This document shows positions 24,330 to 33,456 of a stretch of 64,000 nucleotides of DNA, piece by piece. The stretch comes from JAAUTY01 sp964397305 (GTDB lineage: Bacteria; Cyanobacteriota; Cyanobacteriia; Cyanobacteriales; Spirulinaceae). The stretch is taken from positions 12,294 through 76,293 of the forward strand of contig CAYNIP010000017.1 in NCBI GenBank assembly GCA_964397305.1, given 5' to 3'. Numbering within the stretch: position 1 is the stretch's first letter; each line of letters starts with the position of its first letter. The position numbers and the translations under genes are program-made. The notes under the pieces are model-generated. The model ran no database searches. It worked only from the letters and a program-made list of their open reading frames with translations, and was not told where the DNA came from.

Positions 24330-26729
24330 CTAGTGGGGGCGCAGCTCTGGCGGGGGCACAGCCGGAATCGCGATCACAAACTCTGTCCCCTCTCCCAGCG
24401 TCGAATGGCAGTCCAGTTGGCCTCGGTGCTTCTCGACAATGATCTGGTAGCTGATCGACAGGCCCAGCCCCGTGCCCTTGCCCACAGGCTTTGTGGTGAA
24501 GAAGGGATCAAAGATGCGCTTGCGCGTCGCTTCATCCATGCCAGCGCCATTGTCGCGGATGCAGATGTAGACCATGCCGTAGGGGCGCTCGTCATCCGGG
24601 GGCTCAGGATCAGGATCAGGGTCAAATTCCGTCGTAATCGCGATCTGGTGCGGCTCTGGTTGGCCGGTAAAGGCGTCGGCCGCATTGCTGATGATATTCA
24701 TAAATACTTGGTTCAACTGCCCAGCGTAACACTCCACTAGGGGCAAGTTGCCATAGTGACGCTGGATCTGCACCTCCGGCTGTTCGGCTTTGGCCTTCAG
24801 GCGGTTGTGCAGGATCAGCAACGTGCTGTCGATGCCCTCGTGAATATCCACGGGCTTCATCTCGGCCTGATCCAGGCGCGAGAAATTCCGCAGCGAGAGG
24901 ACGATCTGCCGGATACGCTCCGCACCAATTTGCATCGAGGCCAGGGTTTTCGGCAGATCTTCCAAGATAAAGTCAATATCAATCTCCGTGGCCAAGGCCT
25001 CAATGTCCGGGGCGGGGCTCGGGTAGCGCTGCTGGTAGAGGTGGATCAGCTTCAGTACAGCATCGACGTATTCCCCCGTGTAGCTGAGGTTGCCGGAAAT
25101 AAAATTGACCGGATTATTGATCTCGTGAGCAATGCCCGCAATCATTTGCCCCAGGCTCGACATCTTCTCGGTCTGGATTAACTGCGACTGGGTGCGCCGC
25201 AGTTCTTCCAGGGTCAATTGCAACTGCTGGGCTTGGGTCTGGGCGGCTAGGGCGGTGGCTCGGGTCTGGGCAAAGAGTTCAGCCTGATCGATGGCGAGGG
25301 ACAATTGATCCACCACCGCTTGCAACAGCTCTAGATCGTTCTCGCTCCAGTAGCGGGACCTACGGCGGCTGGCGCAAAAGATGGCCCCGAGGTGTTGCGA
25401 TCGCGTCTTCAGGGGCAACACCAAGAGGGCGTGCAGGTCTAGCTCTGCCAACAGGTCCCGCCAGGCTTGGGTCTTGGCATCACCGCGATCGCGCCCCAGC
25501 CGCGCCGCCCCCAAGTCGTCAATCCGGAGCGGCCGCTGCTCAATAATCGCCTCCGTCAGCAGGGCCAGGGACTGGGGCGGATAACTCCCCAGATCGGGAG
25601 GTTGCAGAGATGGGTCGTAGGCTTGATGGCTGACCGTGAGACTCGCCTGCTCCCCTTGCTGCCAGCACCAGAGGTAGCTGCACCAGTCTACGTGCAACAG
25701 GTTGCGGATCTCCCGCACCGCCGTACCCAGGATCGTGTCCAGATCCAGGGAATCACGGATCTGGTTTGCGAGCCGAAAGAGCAAGGCCTCGCGGCGGGAT
25801 TGCAGGGCGGCCCGGGCCCAGGTGCGGTCAATGGCCACGGCCAAGTTATCGGCAATCGTCGCCAGGGTTTCCTCGATCGTCGCCGAGGGCAGGTGGGGGA
25901 GCCAGACTCCCAGGACCCCAATCAGCCGCTCCTCGATCGTCAAGGGATAGGTGGCCAACCACAGGCCCCTCGCCTCCAGTTGGGGCAGGGTCAGGTCGCA
26001 GTAAAAGTCAGACTCCGCCGGCCGCTCCGGGGGCGAGCTGGGGGATCGGTGGGTCAGGGTTAGGTGTTGGCAGTGGGGCTGCTGGGAGCGGAGGGTGGGC
26101 TGGAGCAGGGGCTCCTCGAGGCTGACGGTGCGCTGGCGGATCAGGTCGGCCTGGGGGAAGAGGGGCAGCAGGGAGGGGGTCTCAAAGGCGGGGGCGAGGG
26201 CCGAGGCCTGGAGTTCGAGGTGGTTCGCGAGCGAGTTGTGAGCCCAGAGGGCGATCGCCGCCGCATCAAGCTCCCTCACCAAAAGCTGGCTGCAATCCTC
26301 AAGGCCGTCGCGAGAGGCCGATTTTTGCACCAAGGCGTGGCTCACCTGGGCCTCCAGCTGGGCGAGTTGCGATCGCTCCAGCAGGGCCGCCTCGATCCGT
26401 CGCCGAGTGGAAATGTCCTGTAGACAGACGGCTAACCCCTCGCCGCAGGGGGTCAGTTGGGCCTCGTACCAGCGCTGATTGTAGTCAAGGTAGACCTCGA
26501 GACGGGTGGGCGAGGGCTGCTGCTGAGCTTGGCGGATTCCTTGCTCTAGGTCAGAGTTGGCGAGGTGAGGACAATCCTCCCAGAAGCAGCGACCGATGAG
26601 GTGCTGGCGGGGCTCCCCCAAAAACTGCTCAGCCGCACGATTGAGGGAAGTGAAGTGACCGGTCGTATCGAGGACGAAAAAGACATCGGCGATCCCGTCA
26701 ATCCATTGTGCGTTCATTAAGCTTCTCAT
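24330..26729 (-). CDS. PAS-GAF-GAF sensor histidine kinase heading the Che-like operon
   Basis: About 799 residues, soluble. An N-terminal PAS domain (DGIADVFFVLDTTGHFTSLN) is followed by two GAF-like regions (about 130-320 and 320-490). The second GAF has no Cys-His chromophore motif. A coiled coil precedes the kinase core: MSSLGQMIAGIAHEINNP with the phospho-His, an N-box FMNIISNAADAF, IRDNGAGMD and GKGTGLGLSISYQI. It is the first gene of the leftward cluster, 53 nt before cheR. A kinase at the head of a CheA-type operon without its own response regulator is unusual. AAAGGG lies just upstream of the chosen ATG. Confidence 0.9.
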   Translation of the reverse strand: MRSLMNAQWIDGIADVFFVLDTTGHFTSLNRAAEQFLGEPRQHLIGRCFWEDCPHLANSDLEQGIRQAQQQPSPTRLEVYLDYNQRWYEAQLTPCGEGLAVCLQDISTRRRIEAALLERSQLAQLEAQVSHALVQKSASRDGLEDCSQLLVRELDAAAIALWAHNSLANHLELQASALAPAFETPSLLPLFPQADLIRQRTVSLEEPLLQPTLRSQQPHCQHLTLTHRSPSSPPERPAESDFYCDLTLPQLEARGLWLATYPLTIEERLIGVLGVWLPHLPSATIEETLATIADNLAVAIDRTWARAALQSRREALLFRLANQIRDSLDLDTILGTAVREIRNLLHVDWCSYLWCWQQGEQASLTVSHQAYDPSLQPPDLGSYPPQSLALLTEAIIEQRPLRIDDLGAARLGRDRGDAKTQAWRDLLAELDLHALLVLPLKTRSQHLGAIFCASRRRSRYWSENDLELLQAVVDQLSLAIDQAELFAQTRATALAAQTQAQQLQLTLEELRRTQSQLIQTEKMSSLGQMIAGIAHEINNPVNFISGNLSYTGEYVDAVLKLIHLYQQRYPSPAPDIEALATEIDIDFILEDLPKTLASMQIGAERIRQIVLSLRNFSRLDQAEMKPVDIHEGIDSTLLILHNRLKAKAEQPEVQIQRHYGNLPLVECYAGQLNQVFMNIISNAADAFTGQPEPHQIAITTEFDPDPDPEPPDDERPYGMVYICIRDNGAGMDEATRKRIFDPFFTTKPVGKGTGLGLSISYQIIVEKHRGQLDCHSTLGEGTEFVIAIPAVPPPELRPH

Positions 26730-27195
26730 CATCCGAAACCCTTTGCCGTCGTTGCCCAAGCGTAACCCTGACTGCCGCTTCGGTCACACGCGGCTTGCTG
26801 GGTGAATTGCTAGCCTCAACTGGGGGCTCCCGGACACATCAGCGGCTCGCCAGGCTAGCAGCCCTACGCTGACTACCGCTGTTCACTCACGGCTCACGCC
26901 TCTGTATCTTCCCCTACTATAACTATGCTAGCGCTATAACTTTCCGCCCAAGCTTGCAGTTTTTTACGAGTTCTGACGTTTTCTAAATTAAATGTTGGTG
27001 CTAAAGAAATTATGCGGCCGCGTTGCCGCCTGGAGGGCTTTGGGTGCTCCTCAAGTGGAAGCGGCAGGGACTGGGGGATGAGGGCTCTAGGGTTCGGGGC
27101 GGGGAGTTAGGCCCTTGATCAGGAAGCAGCGCTCCCGGAGCGCGTAGGATGGCTAAAGAGTCTTAGCCGTTCATTCCCTAGCGAGACCTGCGATT
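26730..27195. other. Intergenic region, divergent promoters
   Basis: 466 nt between the divergent sensor kinase and the nucleotidyltransferase gene. It contains an A/T-rich stretch around 26920-27015, a likely place for promoters, with near-repeats of CTATAACT at about 26926 and 26934. Near 27065-27110 lies a remnant of the MITE core (GGGGGATGAGGGCTCTAG). No RNA gene or ORF was supported. Confidence 0.4.
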
Positions 27196-28272
27196 GTGAA
27201 AGCTCTCATCCTCTCGGGCGGCAAAGGAACCCGCCTGCGCCCGCTGACCTACACCGGAGCCAAACAACTGGTTCCGGTGGCGAATAAGCCCATTCTCTGG
27301 TATGGCCTGGAGGCGATCGCCGCCACCGGGATCACGGACATCGGCATCATCATCAGCCCGGAAACGGGCCCCGAAGTGCGGGCCAAAACTGGAGACGGGA
27401 GCCGGTTTGGGGTGCAGATTACCTATCTCTTGCAGGAGCGGCCCGAGGGTCTTGCCCACGCGGTCAAGGTTGCCCAGCCCTTTCTTCAGGACGAGCCCTT
27501 CATCATGTACTTGGGCGATAACTTGATCGAAGATGCCTTGGAGCAATTTCTCACGAAGTTCAACCAGCAAGACCTAGATGCGCTGGTCTTGTTGCGAACG
27601 GTGCCCAATCCCACGGCCTTTGGGGTGGCACGGGTGGATGAGCAGGGCCGGTTGCTGGAGCTGGTGGAGAAGCCTGCCGTGCCGCCGTCGAATTTGGCCT
27701 TGGTCGGGGTCTACTTTTTTAAGCCGACGATTCACCGGGCGATCGCCCAGATTCAGCCCTCGGCGCGGGGGGAGCTGGAGATTACCGACGCGATCCAGGC
27801 CCTCATTAACGGGCAGGCCCAGGTCCAAGCGATGGAACTCCAGGGCTGGTGGCTGGACACGGGCAAGAAGGATGATCTCCTGGAGGCAAACCGCACGATT
27901 CTAGACTGCAAGTTGACCTCCCAGCTCGAGGGCGACATCGACGCGCGCTCCCAAGTCCTGGGCCGGGTTCGCATTGGCCCCGGCACGCGGCTGATCGATT
28001 GCTCCGTGCGGGGCCCGGCGATCATTGGCCGCGATTGCCACTTGGAGCGCTGCTTCATCGGCCCCTACAGCAGCATTGCCGATGGCGTGACGATTATTGG
28101 CACGGATGTGGATGATTGTGTGATTCTAGAAGCGGCCACGATCCGGGATATTCCCCAGCGCATTGCGGATAGTGTCATTGGGCAACGGGCCCAGGTGGCG
28201 ATCGCCCCTCGGCGTCCCAAGGCCCTGCGCTTTATGGTCGGCGACGACTGCCGTATTGATCTCACGCTCTAG
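27196..28272 (+). CDS. Glucose-1-phosphate thymidylyltransferase, long form
   Basis: 358-residue sugar-nucleotide enzyme of the RmlA-long type: nucleotidyltransferase domain plus left-handed beta-helix tail. The N-terminus has KALILSGGKGTRLRPLTYTG, then KQLVPVANKPI, LGDNLIEDALEQF, VARVDEQGRLLELVEKP and GWWLDTGKKDDLLEANR. The C-terminal hexapeptide-like repeats run from about residue 245 to 340. It makes a dTDP- or UDP-activated hexose, likely for a surface glycan. The neighbouring glycosyltransferase and sugar acetyltransferase on the opposite strand fit that. The start GTG at 27196 matches the domain start exactly. Confidence 0.88.
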   Translation: MKALILSGGKGTRLRPLTYTGAKQLVPVANKPILWYGLEAIAATGITDIGIIISPETGPEVRAKTGDGSRFGVQITYLLQERPEGLAHAVKVAQPFLQDEPFIMYLGDNLIEDALEQFLTKFNQQDLDALVLLRTVPNPTAFGVARVDEQGRLLELVEKPAVPPSNLALVGVYFFKPTIHRAIAQIQPSARGELEITDAIQALINGQAQVQAMELQGWWLDTGKKDDLLEANRTILDCKLTSQLEGDIDARSQVLGRVRIGPGTRLIDCSVRGPAIIGRDCHLERCFIGPYSSIADGVTIIGTDVDDCVILEAATIRDIPQRIADSVIGQRAQVAIAPRRPKALRFMVGDDCRIDLTL

Positions 28273-29208
28273 TTACGAGGGCCCCTCGAGCTTGTCCATG
28301 ACGATGTACACGGGGCGCTGGCGTACTTCGTCAAAAATACGCCAGAGGTATTCGCCGATCACGCCCAGGAAGAGGAGCTGAAACCCGCCGATCAATAGGG
28401 TGACAATCATCAGGGCTGTCCAACCCGGAACCCTGATCTGCAACGTCAGGCGGCCGATGAGCACGGTCAGACCGTAGAGGAATCCCAGGATGGCTAAGAT
28501 GAGGCCCAGGACGGTGCAGGCCCGCAGGGGCAGGTAGGAGAATTGCGCGATCACATTGACGGCCAGCTCCACCTTTTTCCAAAAACTCCAGCCCGACTGG
28601 CCGACCCGGCGCGGCTGGCGGTCATAGAACAGGCGAGTTTGGCGGAAGCCGCTCCAGAGAATTTGGCCGGTAATGTGGGAGTTTTTTTCCTGCATGGTGA
28701 GGAGGACTTGGGCCACGGGACGGGTGATCATGAACATATCGGCTCCGGTGGCGGGCCATTCCGACCAGATGGCGTGCATGAGCCGATGGAATAGGTGGGA
28801 AAAGAGCCGATCGAGCCAGCGATCGCCCCGGGAGCGCCGCACCGCCCAGGCGACATCAAATCCCCCCTGCAAGGCCTGCCACAAGCGCCCCACCAGTTCC
28901 GGTGGCTCCTGGAGATCTTGGGGCAGGAAGGTGATGTAGTCCCCTTGGGCCTGGTGCAGGCCGGCCAGGATCGCCACGTAGGATTTGAAGTTACGGGCTA
29001 AGCGGATTGCCTGGTAGGTGAAATGCTGGGGCTGGAGCGATCGCAAGTGCTCAAAGGTTTGATCTTGAGAGCCGTCATCGACAAAGATCACTTCCGTGGC
29101 CGCGATGTCCTGGAAGTCCTGAGCGAGCTGCTCGAGGGCGGCGGTGAGGGGAGTAAGCAGGCCCTCCGCGTAGTAGAGGGGGACAATGATGGACAGGGTG
29201 GGCTTCAC
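28273..29208 (-). CDS. Family 2 glycosyltransferase with two C-terminal membrane helices (DPM1/GtrB type)
   Basis: 311 residues. A GT-A catalytic domain begins SIIVPLYYAEGLLTPL and has VIFVDDGSQDQTFEHL and the metal-binding-region LPQDLQEPPELV. Two strong membrane helices follow (ACTVLGLILAILGFLYGLTVLI and TALMIVTLLIGGFQLLFLGV), ending in a short EYLWRIFDEVRQRP tail. This layout is that of polyprenyl-phosphate sugar transferases. The start overlaps the stop of the acetyltransferase gene by 4 nt, so the two are co-translated. The gene ends exactly next to the convergent nucleotidyltransferase gene. Confidence 0.9.
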   Translation of the reverse strand: MKPTLSIIVPLYYAEGLLTPLTAALEQLAQDFQDIAATEVIFVDDGSQDQTFEHLRSLQPQHFTYQAIRLARNFKSYVAILAGLHQAQGDYITFLPQDLQEPPELVGRLWQALQGGFDVAWAVRRSRGDRWLDRLFSHLFHRLMHAIWSEWPATGADMFMITRPVAQVLLTMQEKNSHITGQILWSGFRQTRLFYDRQPRRVGQSGWSFWKKVELAVNVIAQFSYLPLRACTVLGLILAILGFLYGLTVLIGRLTLQIRVPGWTALMIVTLLIGGFQLLFLGVIGEYLWRIFDEVRQRPVYIVMDKLEGPS

Positions 29209-29762
29209 GGGCCTGAGGGGGTCTCCAGGGAGGGGGGGGCGCTGACCTTGCGACCGTCGCGATCCACCCAGCCGATGGGGCGGGCTGGGACGCCGGCCAC
29301 GAGGGCGAAGGGGAGCACATCGCGGGTGACGACGGCTCCGGCGGCCACCATTGCATAATAGCCGACGGTGATCCCGCAGAGAATGGTGGCATTGGCCCCC
29401 AGGGACGCTCCTTCACAGATCCGGGTGGGGGCGCGATACCAGCTTGCATCGGTCTCCTCGAAGTAGCGCTGTTGCAGGGCTGGGTTGCGGTGCGATCGCG
29501 GGTAGAGGTCGTTGACAAAGGCGACGTTGGGGCCAATAAAGCAATAATCTTCGACGATCACGCCCCGCCAGAGAGCAACGTGGGTTTTAATCGTCACTCC
29601 CTGCCCCACTTGCACCCCGGACTCGAGGAATACATAGTCACAAATGTTGCAGTTTTCACCAATGGTCACATCGGGCAGGATGTGGGCGAAGGCCCAGATT
29701 TTGGTGCGATCGCCAATCGCAGTGGTTTCAACAATTGCCTGAGGATGGATGAAGACCGTCAT
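29205..29762 (-). CDS. Sugar N-acetyltransferase, left-handed beta-helix (WbpD/FdtC-like)
   Basis: 185 residues of hexapeptide repeats typical of acyltransferases acting on nucleotide-linked amino sugars. Examples are FIHPQAIVETTAIGDRTKIW, ILPDVTIGENCNICDYVF and CEGASLGANATILCGITVG. The end reads AAGAVVTRDVLPFALVAGVP. A loop with FVNDLYPRSHR is characteristic of the WbpD, WlbB and FdtC group. Its aminotransferase partner is not in the window. It lies between fmt (35 nt upstream) and the glycosyltransferase (4-nt overlap). Confidence 0.85.
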   Translation of the reverse strand: MTVFIHPQAIVETTAIGDRTKIWAFAHILPDVTIGENCNICDYVFLESGVQVGQGVTIKTHVALWRGVIVEDYCFIGPNVAFVNDLYPRSHRNPALQQRYFEETDASWYRAPTRICEGASLGANATILCGITVGYYAMVAAGAVVTRDVLPFALVAGVPARPIGWVDRDGRKVSAPPSLETPSGP

Positions 29763-29797
29763 GGGTTGGGGGGAGGGAGGGGAGAGGGGAGAGGCCC

Positions 29798-30799
29798 CTA
29801 GGCGGAACCGAGGCGGCAGCCGGGGGTGAGGCGGAGTCCGTTGGCGAGATCCCAGCCGGATTGGGGGCGCTTGCCGGCCGGTTGGGCCTGGAGGAGGAGC
29901 AGGGGGCCGTCGCCGGTTTGGAGGACGGGACCGAGGTTTTTCAGGAGGGCGGTGATCGTGCCGGGGTCACGGTCCTGAGCTGCGTCGGTAGGGTAGGCCT
30001 GGAGGGCGGTTTGCAAGTCGGCCGGGAGGGAGGGAGCGAGCGCGGGGGCCAGGGGCGCGGTGGCTAAGATTTTCAGGGGCTGGTCCTGGTAGTAGGTTGT
30101 GCAGTAAGGATGGAAGGCGCGAATTTGGTTGTGGAGGGCTAGGGCGGGGCGGCTCCAGTCGAGGCGGTAATCCGCCTTGGTGATCAGGCGGGCGTAGCTG
30201 GCCTGGGCTTCGTCTTGGGGGCGGGGCTGGAGCTGACCCCGAGCCAGGGCCTGGAGGGTGGGGGGCAAGAGGTCGGCGCTGAGCTGGGCGAGGGCCTGGG
30301 TGAGCTGGGCGGCGTTGTCGAGGAGCCTAATCGGGTGGCGGGCTTCTAGCAGCATGGGGCCGGTATCCAGGCCGGCCTCCATGAGCATGGTGGTGACGCC
30401 GGTTTCGGTCTCGCCGTGGTAGAGGCTCCACTGGATCGGGGCGGCCCCGCGATAGGCGGGCAGGAGGGAGGCGTGGGCATTGACGCAGCCGAGGCGGGGC
30501 ATGACCAGGATCTCGGGGGACAGGAGCTGGCCGTAGGCGATCACGGCGAAGGCGTCGGCCTGGCTCTGGGCCAAGGCCTCGAGGCTGGGGGCGTGTTTTT
30601 TCAGGCGGCGGGGCTGCCAGAGGGGGAGCTGGGCTTCTAGGGCGATCGCCTTGACGGGCGACGGTTGCAGGCGTTTGCCGCGCCCCCGGGGCTTGTCGGG
30701 CTGGGTGACAACGCCGACGACCTCAAACTCCGGGTGAGTGAGGAAGGCTTGCAGGCTGGGAACAGCGTAGTCGGGGGTGCCGAAGAAGACGATTTTCAC
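29798..30799 (-). CDS. fmt: Methionyl-tRNA formyltransferase
   Basis: Formylates initiator Met-tRNA. The GTG at 30799 gives VKIVFFGTPDYAVPSL, the family start; the frame runs farther upstream, but that part has no family match. The 333-residue product has PDKPRGRGKRLQPSPVK, the formyl-folate site HASLLPAYRGAAPIQW (with NA- in place of NVH- just before it) and MEAGLDTGPMLL. The C-terminal tRNA-binding domain is present (LDWSRPALALHNQIRAF). Being co-directional with two sugar-modifying genes raises a sugar N-formyltransferase as an alternative, but the motifs and C-terminal domain favour Fmt clearly. Confidence 0.92.
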   Translation of the reverse strand: MKIVFFGTPDYAVPSLQAFLTHPEFEVVGVVTQPDKPRGRGKRLQPSPVKAIALEAQLPLWQPRRLKKHAPSLEALAQSQADAFAVIAYGQLLSPEILVMPRLGCVNAHASLLPAYRGAAPIQWSLYHGETETGVTTMLMEAGLDTGPMLLEARHPIRLLDNAAQLTQALAQLSADLLPPTLQALARGQLQPRPQDEAQASYARLITKADYRLDWSRPALALHNQIRAFHPYCTTYYQDQPLKILATAPLAPALAPSLPADLQTALQAYPTDAAQDRDPGTITALLKNLGPVLQTGDGPLLLLQAQPAGKRPQSGWDLANGLRLTPGCRLGSA

Positions 30800-30994
30800 G
30801 GGCGGGGGGCGATCGCGGGCCGGGGCAAGACAATCCCTGTAGTTTACTACGCTGGCAGCAGCGCGCTCCTCCCCACTCCCTAGGGCAGGTTGACTAAGGT
30901 TGCCGCAGGGAGACAAAGCTAGCCGTTTACACTAAAGAGCGAACCCCACGGCTCGCACCCTCGCCGCGCTAGGCCGCGTTGCGCCTATCCTCCC

Positions 30995-31513
30995 ATGTAC
31001 GACCACCTGCAAGCACGCTACCCCGGCAGTGGCTGGCTCAGTGAGTTTCTCGGCTGTGAAAATGGCTTGTTCATTGTGCGGGCCGTGTTGAGCCTCGAGG
31101 GAGAGCCCCAGGCTACGGCCCTCGCCGCCGCCACCACCGTCGAAGCCGCTGAGGACCAGGCCCGTGATCGCCTCCTCGCCCTCCTCGACCTGAGCCCGGC
31201 TGCCCCCGCCAAAGCTCGCCCCCACCGCCCCCGGGACCTGCCGGAGAGCACGGCTCCCGAGGCCAGCCCCGCCCCGGTCCTGCCCGCCACCGCTCCCTCG
31301 GCGATCGCTCCGGCCTCCGAGCCCCAGATCGCCGATGTGGATGAATTTGTCCGCATCAACGCAGAAACCCAGCGCCATCTGAAACGTCTGGGCTGGGATG
31401 GCGATCGCCTCCGCCAGTACCTCCAAGCCACCTACGGCCGCAGCTCCCGTCAGCAACTCCGCGATGTTGAGTTACTGGAGTTTCTGAACTACCTCAAGAC
31501 CCAGGACCCCTAA
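30995..31513 (+). CDS. Conserved cyanobacterial protein, unknown function
   Basis: 172 residues in three parts. The N-terminal domain (about 1-65) reads YDHLQARYPGSGWLSEFLG, then VRAVLSL and AEDQARDRLLALLDL. A Pro/Ala-rich linker (66-112) follows. The C-terminal domain (113-172) has ETQRHLKRLGWDGDRLRQYL, YGRSSRQQLRDVELLEFL and YLKTQ. From memory both end domains recur in cyanobacterial proteins, but I cannot name a function. No signal peptide or membrane segment. It is divergent from fmt, 195 nt away. Confidence 0.8.
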   Translation: MYDHLQARYPGSGWLSEFLGCENGLFIVRAVLSLEGEPQATALAAATTVEAAEDQARDRLLALLDLSPAAPAKARPHRPRDLPESTAPEASPAPVLPATAPSAIAPASEPQIADVDEFVRINAETQRHLKRLGWDGDRLRQYLQATYGRSSRQQLRDVELLEFLNYLKTQDP

Positions 31514-31793
31514 ACCGCCCCGCCGTGCGTAATCACCCTTGGTCTCTGTGAAGTTACTTGTAGTCAACGTAAAGATTGTCAGGCTCCGGCCCCGGTCCCT
31601 TTGTAAAACTCGCTACGCTCAAAAGTAGAGCAGTACGGGAAAACCGCAACCCCCGCGCCAAGGGGCGCAAGGCCGCGAAACCCGTTAGCGGTCCGTTCAG
31701 GTCGGGACTGGGCCGAGGTGGGTGATCGCAGCTTGGCGATCGCAACCCAGCAACCGCAACACGATACTGCAAACGACTCAGGGAGAGGCAACC

Positions 31794-32288
31794 ATGTTCA
31801 GCAAGATCACGAGCGCCTGGCAACACTATCACCGCCGCCTGCTGTGGGGACTTTTGAGCAGTGGCTATGGGCTCAGCGCCGGTCTCTTGCCCCTAGCAGC
31901 CTTCGCCCAGACTAGCCCAACCCCGGCCCCCCCACAACCCAGCCGCCCCGCCGTGACCAACGGCGTCTACTTTTTCGGCCAAGCGCCGGAGCCCGGCCTG
32001 ATTGGGCATGATTATCTGGTCTTTGAACTCCGCAACGGGCAAGCCTTCGGGGCCATCTACGCCCCCCATTCCGAGTACAGTTGCTTTACGGGCACGGTGG
32101 AGGGAAACCAGCTCGCCCTGAACGTCATCGACAGCTACGACAATCAAGTTTACGCCTACGCCATTCCCCTGGATCACCGCAGCACCCTCACGGCCGGCCA
32201 AGCCCAACCGCTCCTCGTCCTCGCCGGATACCAGGCCATCACTCCCCTGCGGGAGCTGGAATACCAACTCTTGGAGGCTTGTCGCTAG
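31794..32288 (+). CDS. Exported cyanobacterial protein, unknown function
   Basis: 164 residues from the ATG at 31794, which has GGGAGAGG eight bases upstream; the longer frame to 31722 lacks such a site. A signal peptide (RRLLWGLLSSGYGLSAGLLP to AAFAQ) is followed by a short Pro-rich stretch. A compact beta-rich domain comes next: NGVYFFGQAPEPG, YLVFELRNGQAFGAIYAP, SEYSCFTGTV. It likely acts in the periplasm or outside the cell. Family not recognised. Confidence 0.75.
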   Translation: MFSKITSAWQHYHRRLLWGLLSSGYGLSAGLLPLAAFAQTSPTPAPPQPSRPAVTNGVYFFGQAPEPGLIGHDYLVFELRNGQAFGAIYAPHSEYSCFTGTVEGNQLALNVIDSYDNQVYAYAIPLDHRSTLTAGQAQPLLVLAGYQAITPLRELEYQLLEACR

Positions 32289-32473
32289 CCGCCCCACGGA
32301 TTGCTTGGCTGACGGGAATCATCGTGAATCCTGGAGAGCCAAATTGAGGTTTTCAGGAGCGGGCCTGCTTGGCCGACGCCCCACCGGCAACCCTGGAGCA
32401 TCGGTCGGTCGGGTTGACGCGGGCCGCCCAAGGCGCGCTTGGCTACCGTTGGGTATCCCTAGGCTCAGCCCCC

Positions 32474-33313
32474 TTAGTCACTCTCGAGGAGGTCCGAGCC
32501 AGCGCCCCCCCGAGGGAGCTGTTGAGCGCGATAGAAGGTCTCGAGGCTATCCATATCACCCACAAAGCGCCAGTGCCAGGGCTCGTACTGAATACCTTGG
32601 GGATTGCCTCGGGGAAAGGACAGCTCAAAGTTAAAGCGGGCGGCGTTGGCCGCCAGCCACTTAAAGGCCGGCGTGTGCTCGAAGTCGGGGCTGAGGTTGG
32701 TGGCGGGTACGTTGCCGTCGCCGATGTCGATCGCGTAGCCCGTGTGGTGCTCGCTGAAGCCAGGCGGCGCGCTTACTTCGGCGCGCTTGGTCGCCGCTTG
32801 ACTGCGCTCGGCCTTGACCCCAAAGAAGAGGTATTCTTGCTCGGCAACCGTGCGGTAGCCCGAGAGGGCTGACAGCACGACGCCTTCGAGTCGAGCGGCT
32901 TCGACCATCTCAATGAACTTGCGGGCTGCCGCCGTTCGCAGTCGCACGCGGCCATCCGCCGTGACGGCTTCTAGGTCCTCGGAGCTAGCCTCCTCGTAGG
33001 ACAAGTGTCCAAGGATATTATCTACGCCATCTTCTTCAGAGGCGGCCGGCGTCGCGGGCGCTTCCCCGGACGCAGCGCTAGGGGTTGCCACGGCCTCCTC
33101 GCGCGGGGCTTGGCTGGAAATAGCGGCTTGGTTCCAGAGCATGAAGCCAACCACCAAGGACACCGCTCCGAGGCCAAGACTGGTCCCTACCAGGAGCGCC
33201 GGCACAACGGGGAAGCGGGACGGGGGCGCTGGTGATTCGCGCAAGGCGATAGGGATGTCTTCAGCAGGTAGGGTGGACTTCTTACTCTTGGGTAACACGC
33301 TAGCCTTACTCAC
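32474..33313 (-). CDS. VanY-type D-alanyl-D-alanine carboxypeptidase (M15B), membrane-anchored
   Basis: 279 residues. A cytoplasmic Lys-rich N-terminus precedes a membrane helix (ALLVGTSLGLGAVSLVVGFML), then an Ala/Glu-rich spacer and the catalytic domain. Zinc-peptidase features are visible: LSGYRTVAEQEYLF, SEHHTGYAIDIGDG (H-x6-D) and YEPWHWRFVG (catalytic Glu and metal His). The enzyme removes terminal D-Ala from peptidoglycan stems in the periplasm. There are no van genes nearby, so a housekeeping wall role is more likely than vancomycin resistance. Confidence 0.9.
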   Translation of the reverse strand: MSKASVLPKSKKSTLPAEDIPIALRESPAPPSRFPVVPALLVGTSLGLGAVSLVVGFMLWNQAAISSQAPREEAVATPSAASGEAPATPAASEEDGVDNILGHLSYEEASSEDLEAVTADGRVRLRTAAARKFIEMVEAARLEGVVLSALSGYRTVAEQEYLFFGVKAERSQAATKRAEVSAPPGFSEHHTGYAIDIGDGNVPATNLSPDFEHTPAFKWLAANAARFNFELSFPRGNPQGIQYEPWHWRFVGDMDSLETFYRAQQLPRGGAGSDLLESD

Positions 33314-33456
33314 ACCATCCGGGTTAGCATCGACACCTAGCTTAAATCACTTTCGTTCAATTGGCGATGGCGGGGCGGGTTGGCGGCCCGAAGGGCTGCT
33401 AGGTTGGGGCGCGATCGCCTTTAATGAAGGTTCAAGCACAGCCATTCTTTTCGGTC

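Noticed and set aside
24330..26729. Cyanobacteriochrome GAF in the kinase heading the Che-like operon
   Set aside because: Its GAF domains lack the Cys-His bilin motif and DXCF.
29798..30799. Sugar N-formyltransferase instead of fmt
   Set aside because: Sequence around the formyl-folate site and the C-terminal tRNA-binding domain fit methionyl-tRNA formyltransferase better, despite sugar-enzyme neighbours.
31554..31832. 92-codon minus-strand frame
   Set aside because: Overlaps the promoter and start of the exported protein gene; composition looks non-coding.
32474..33313. Vancomycin-resistance function for the VanY-type peptidase
   Set aside because: No vanH, vanA or vanX partner nearby; M15B enzymes are common wall hydrolases.
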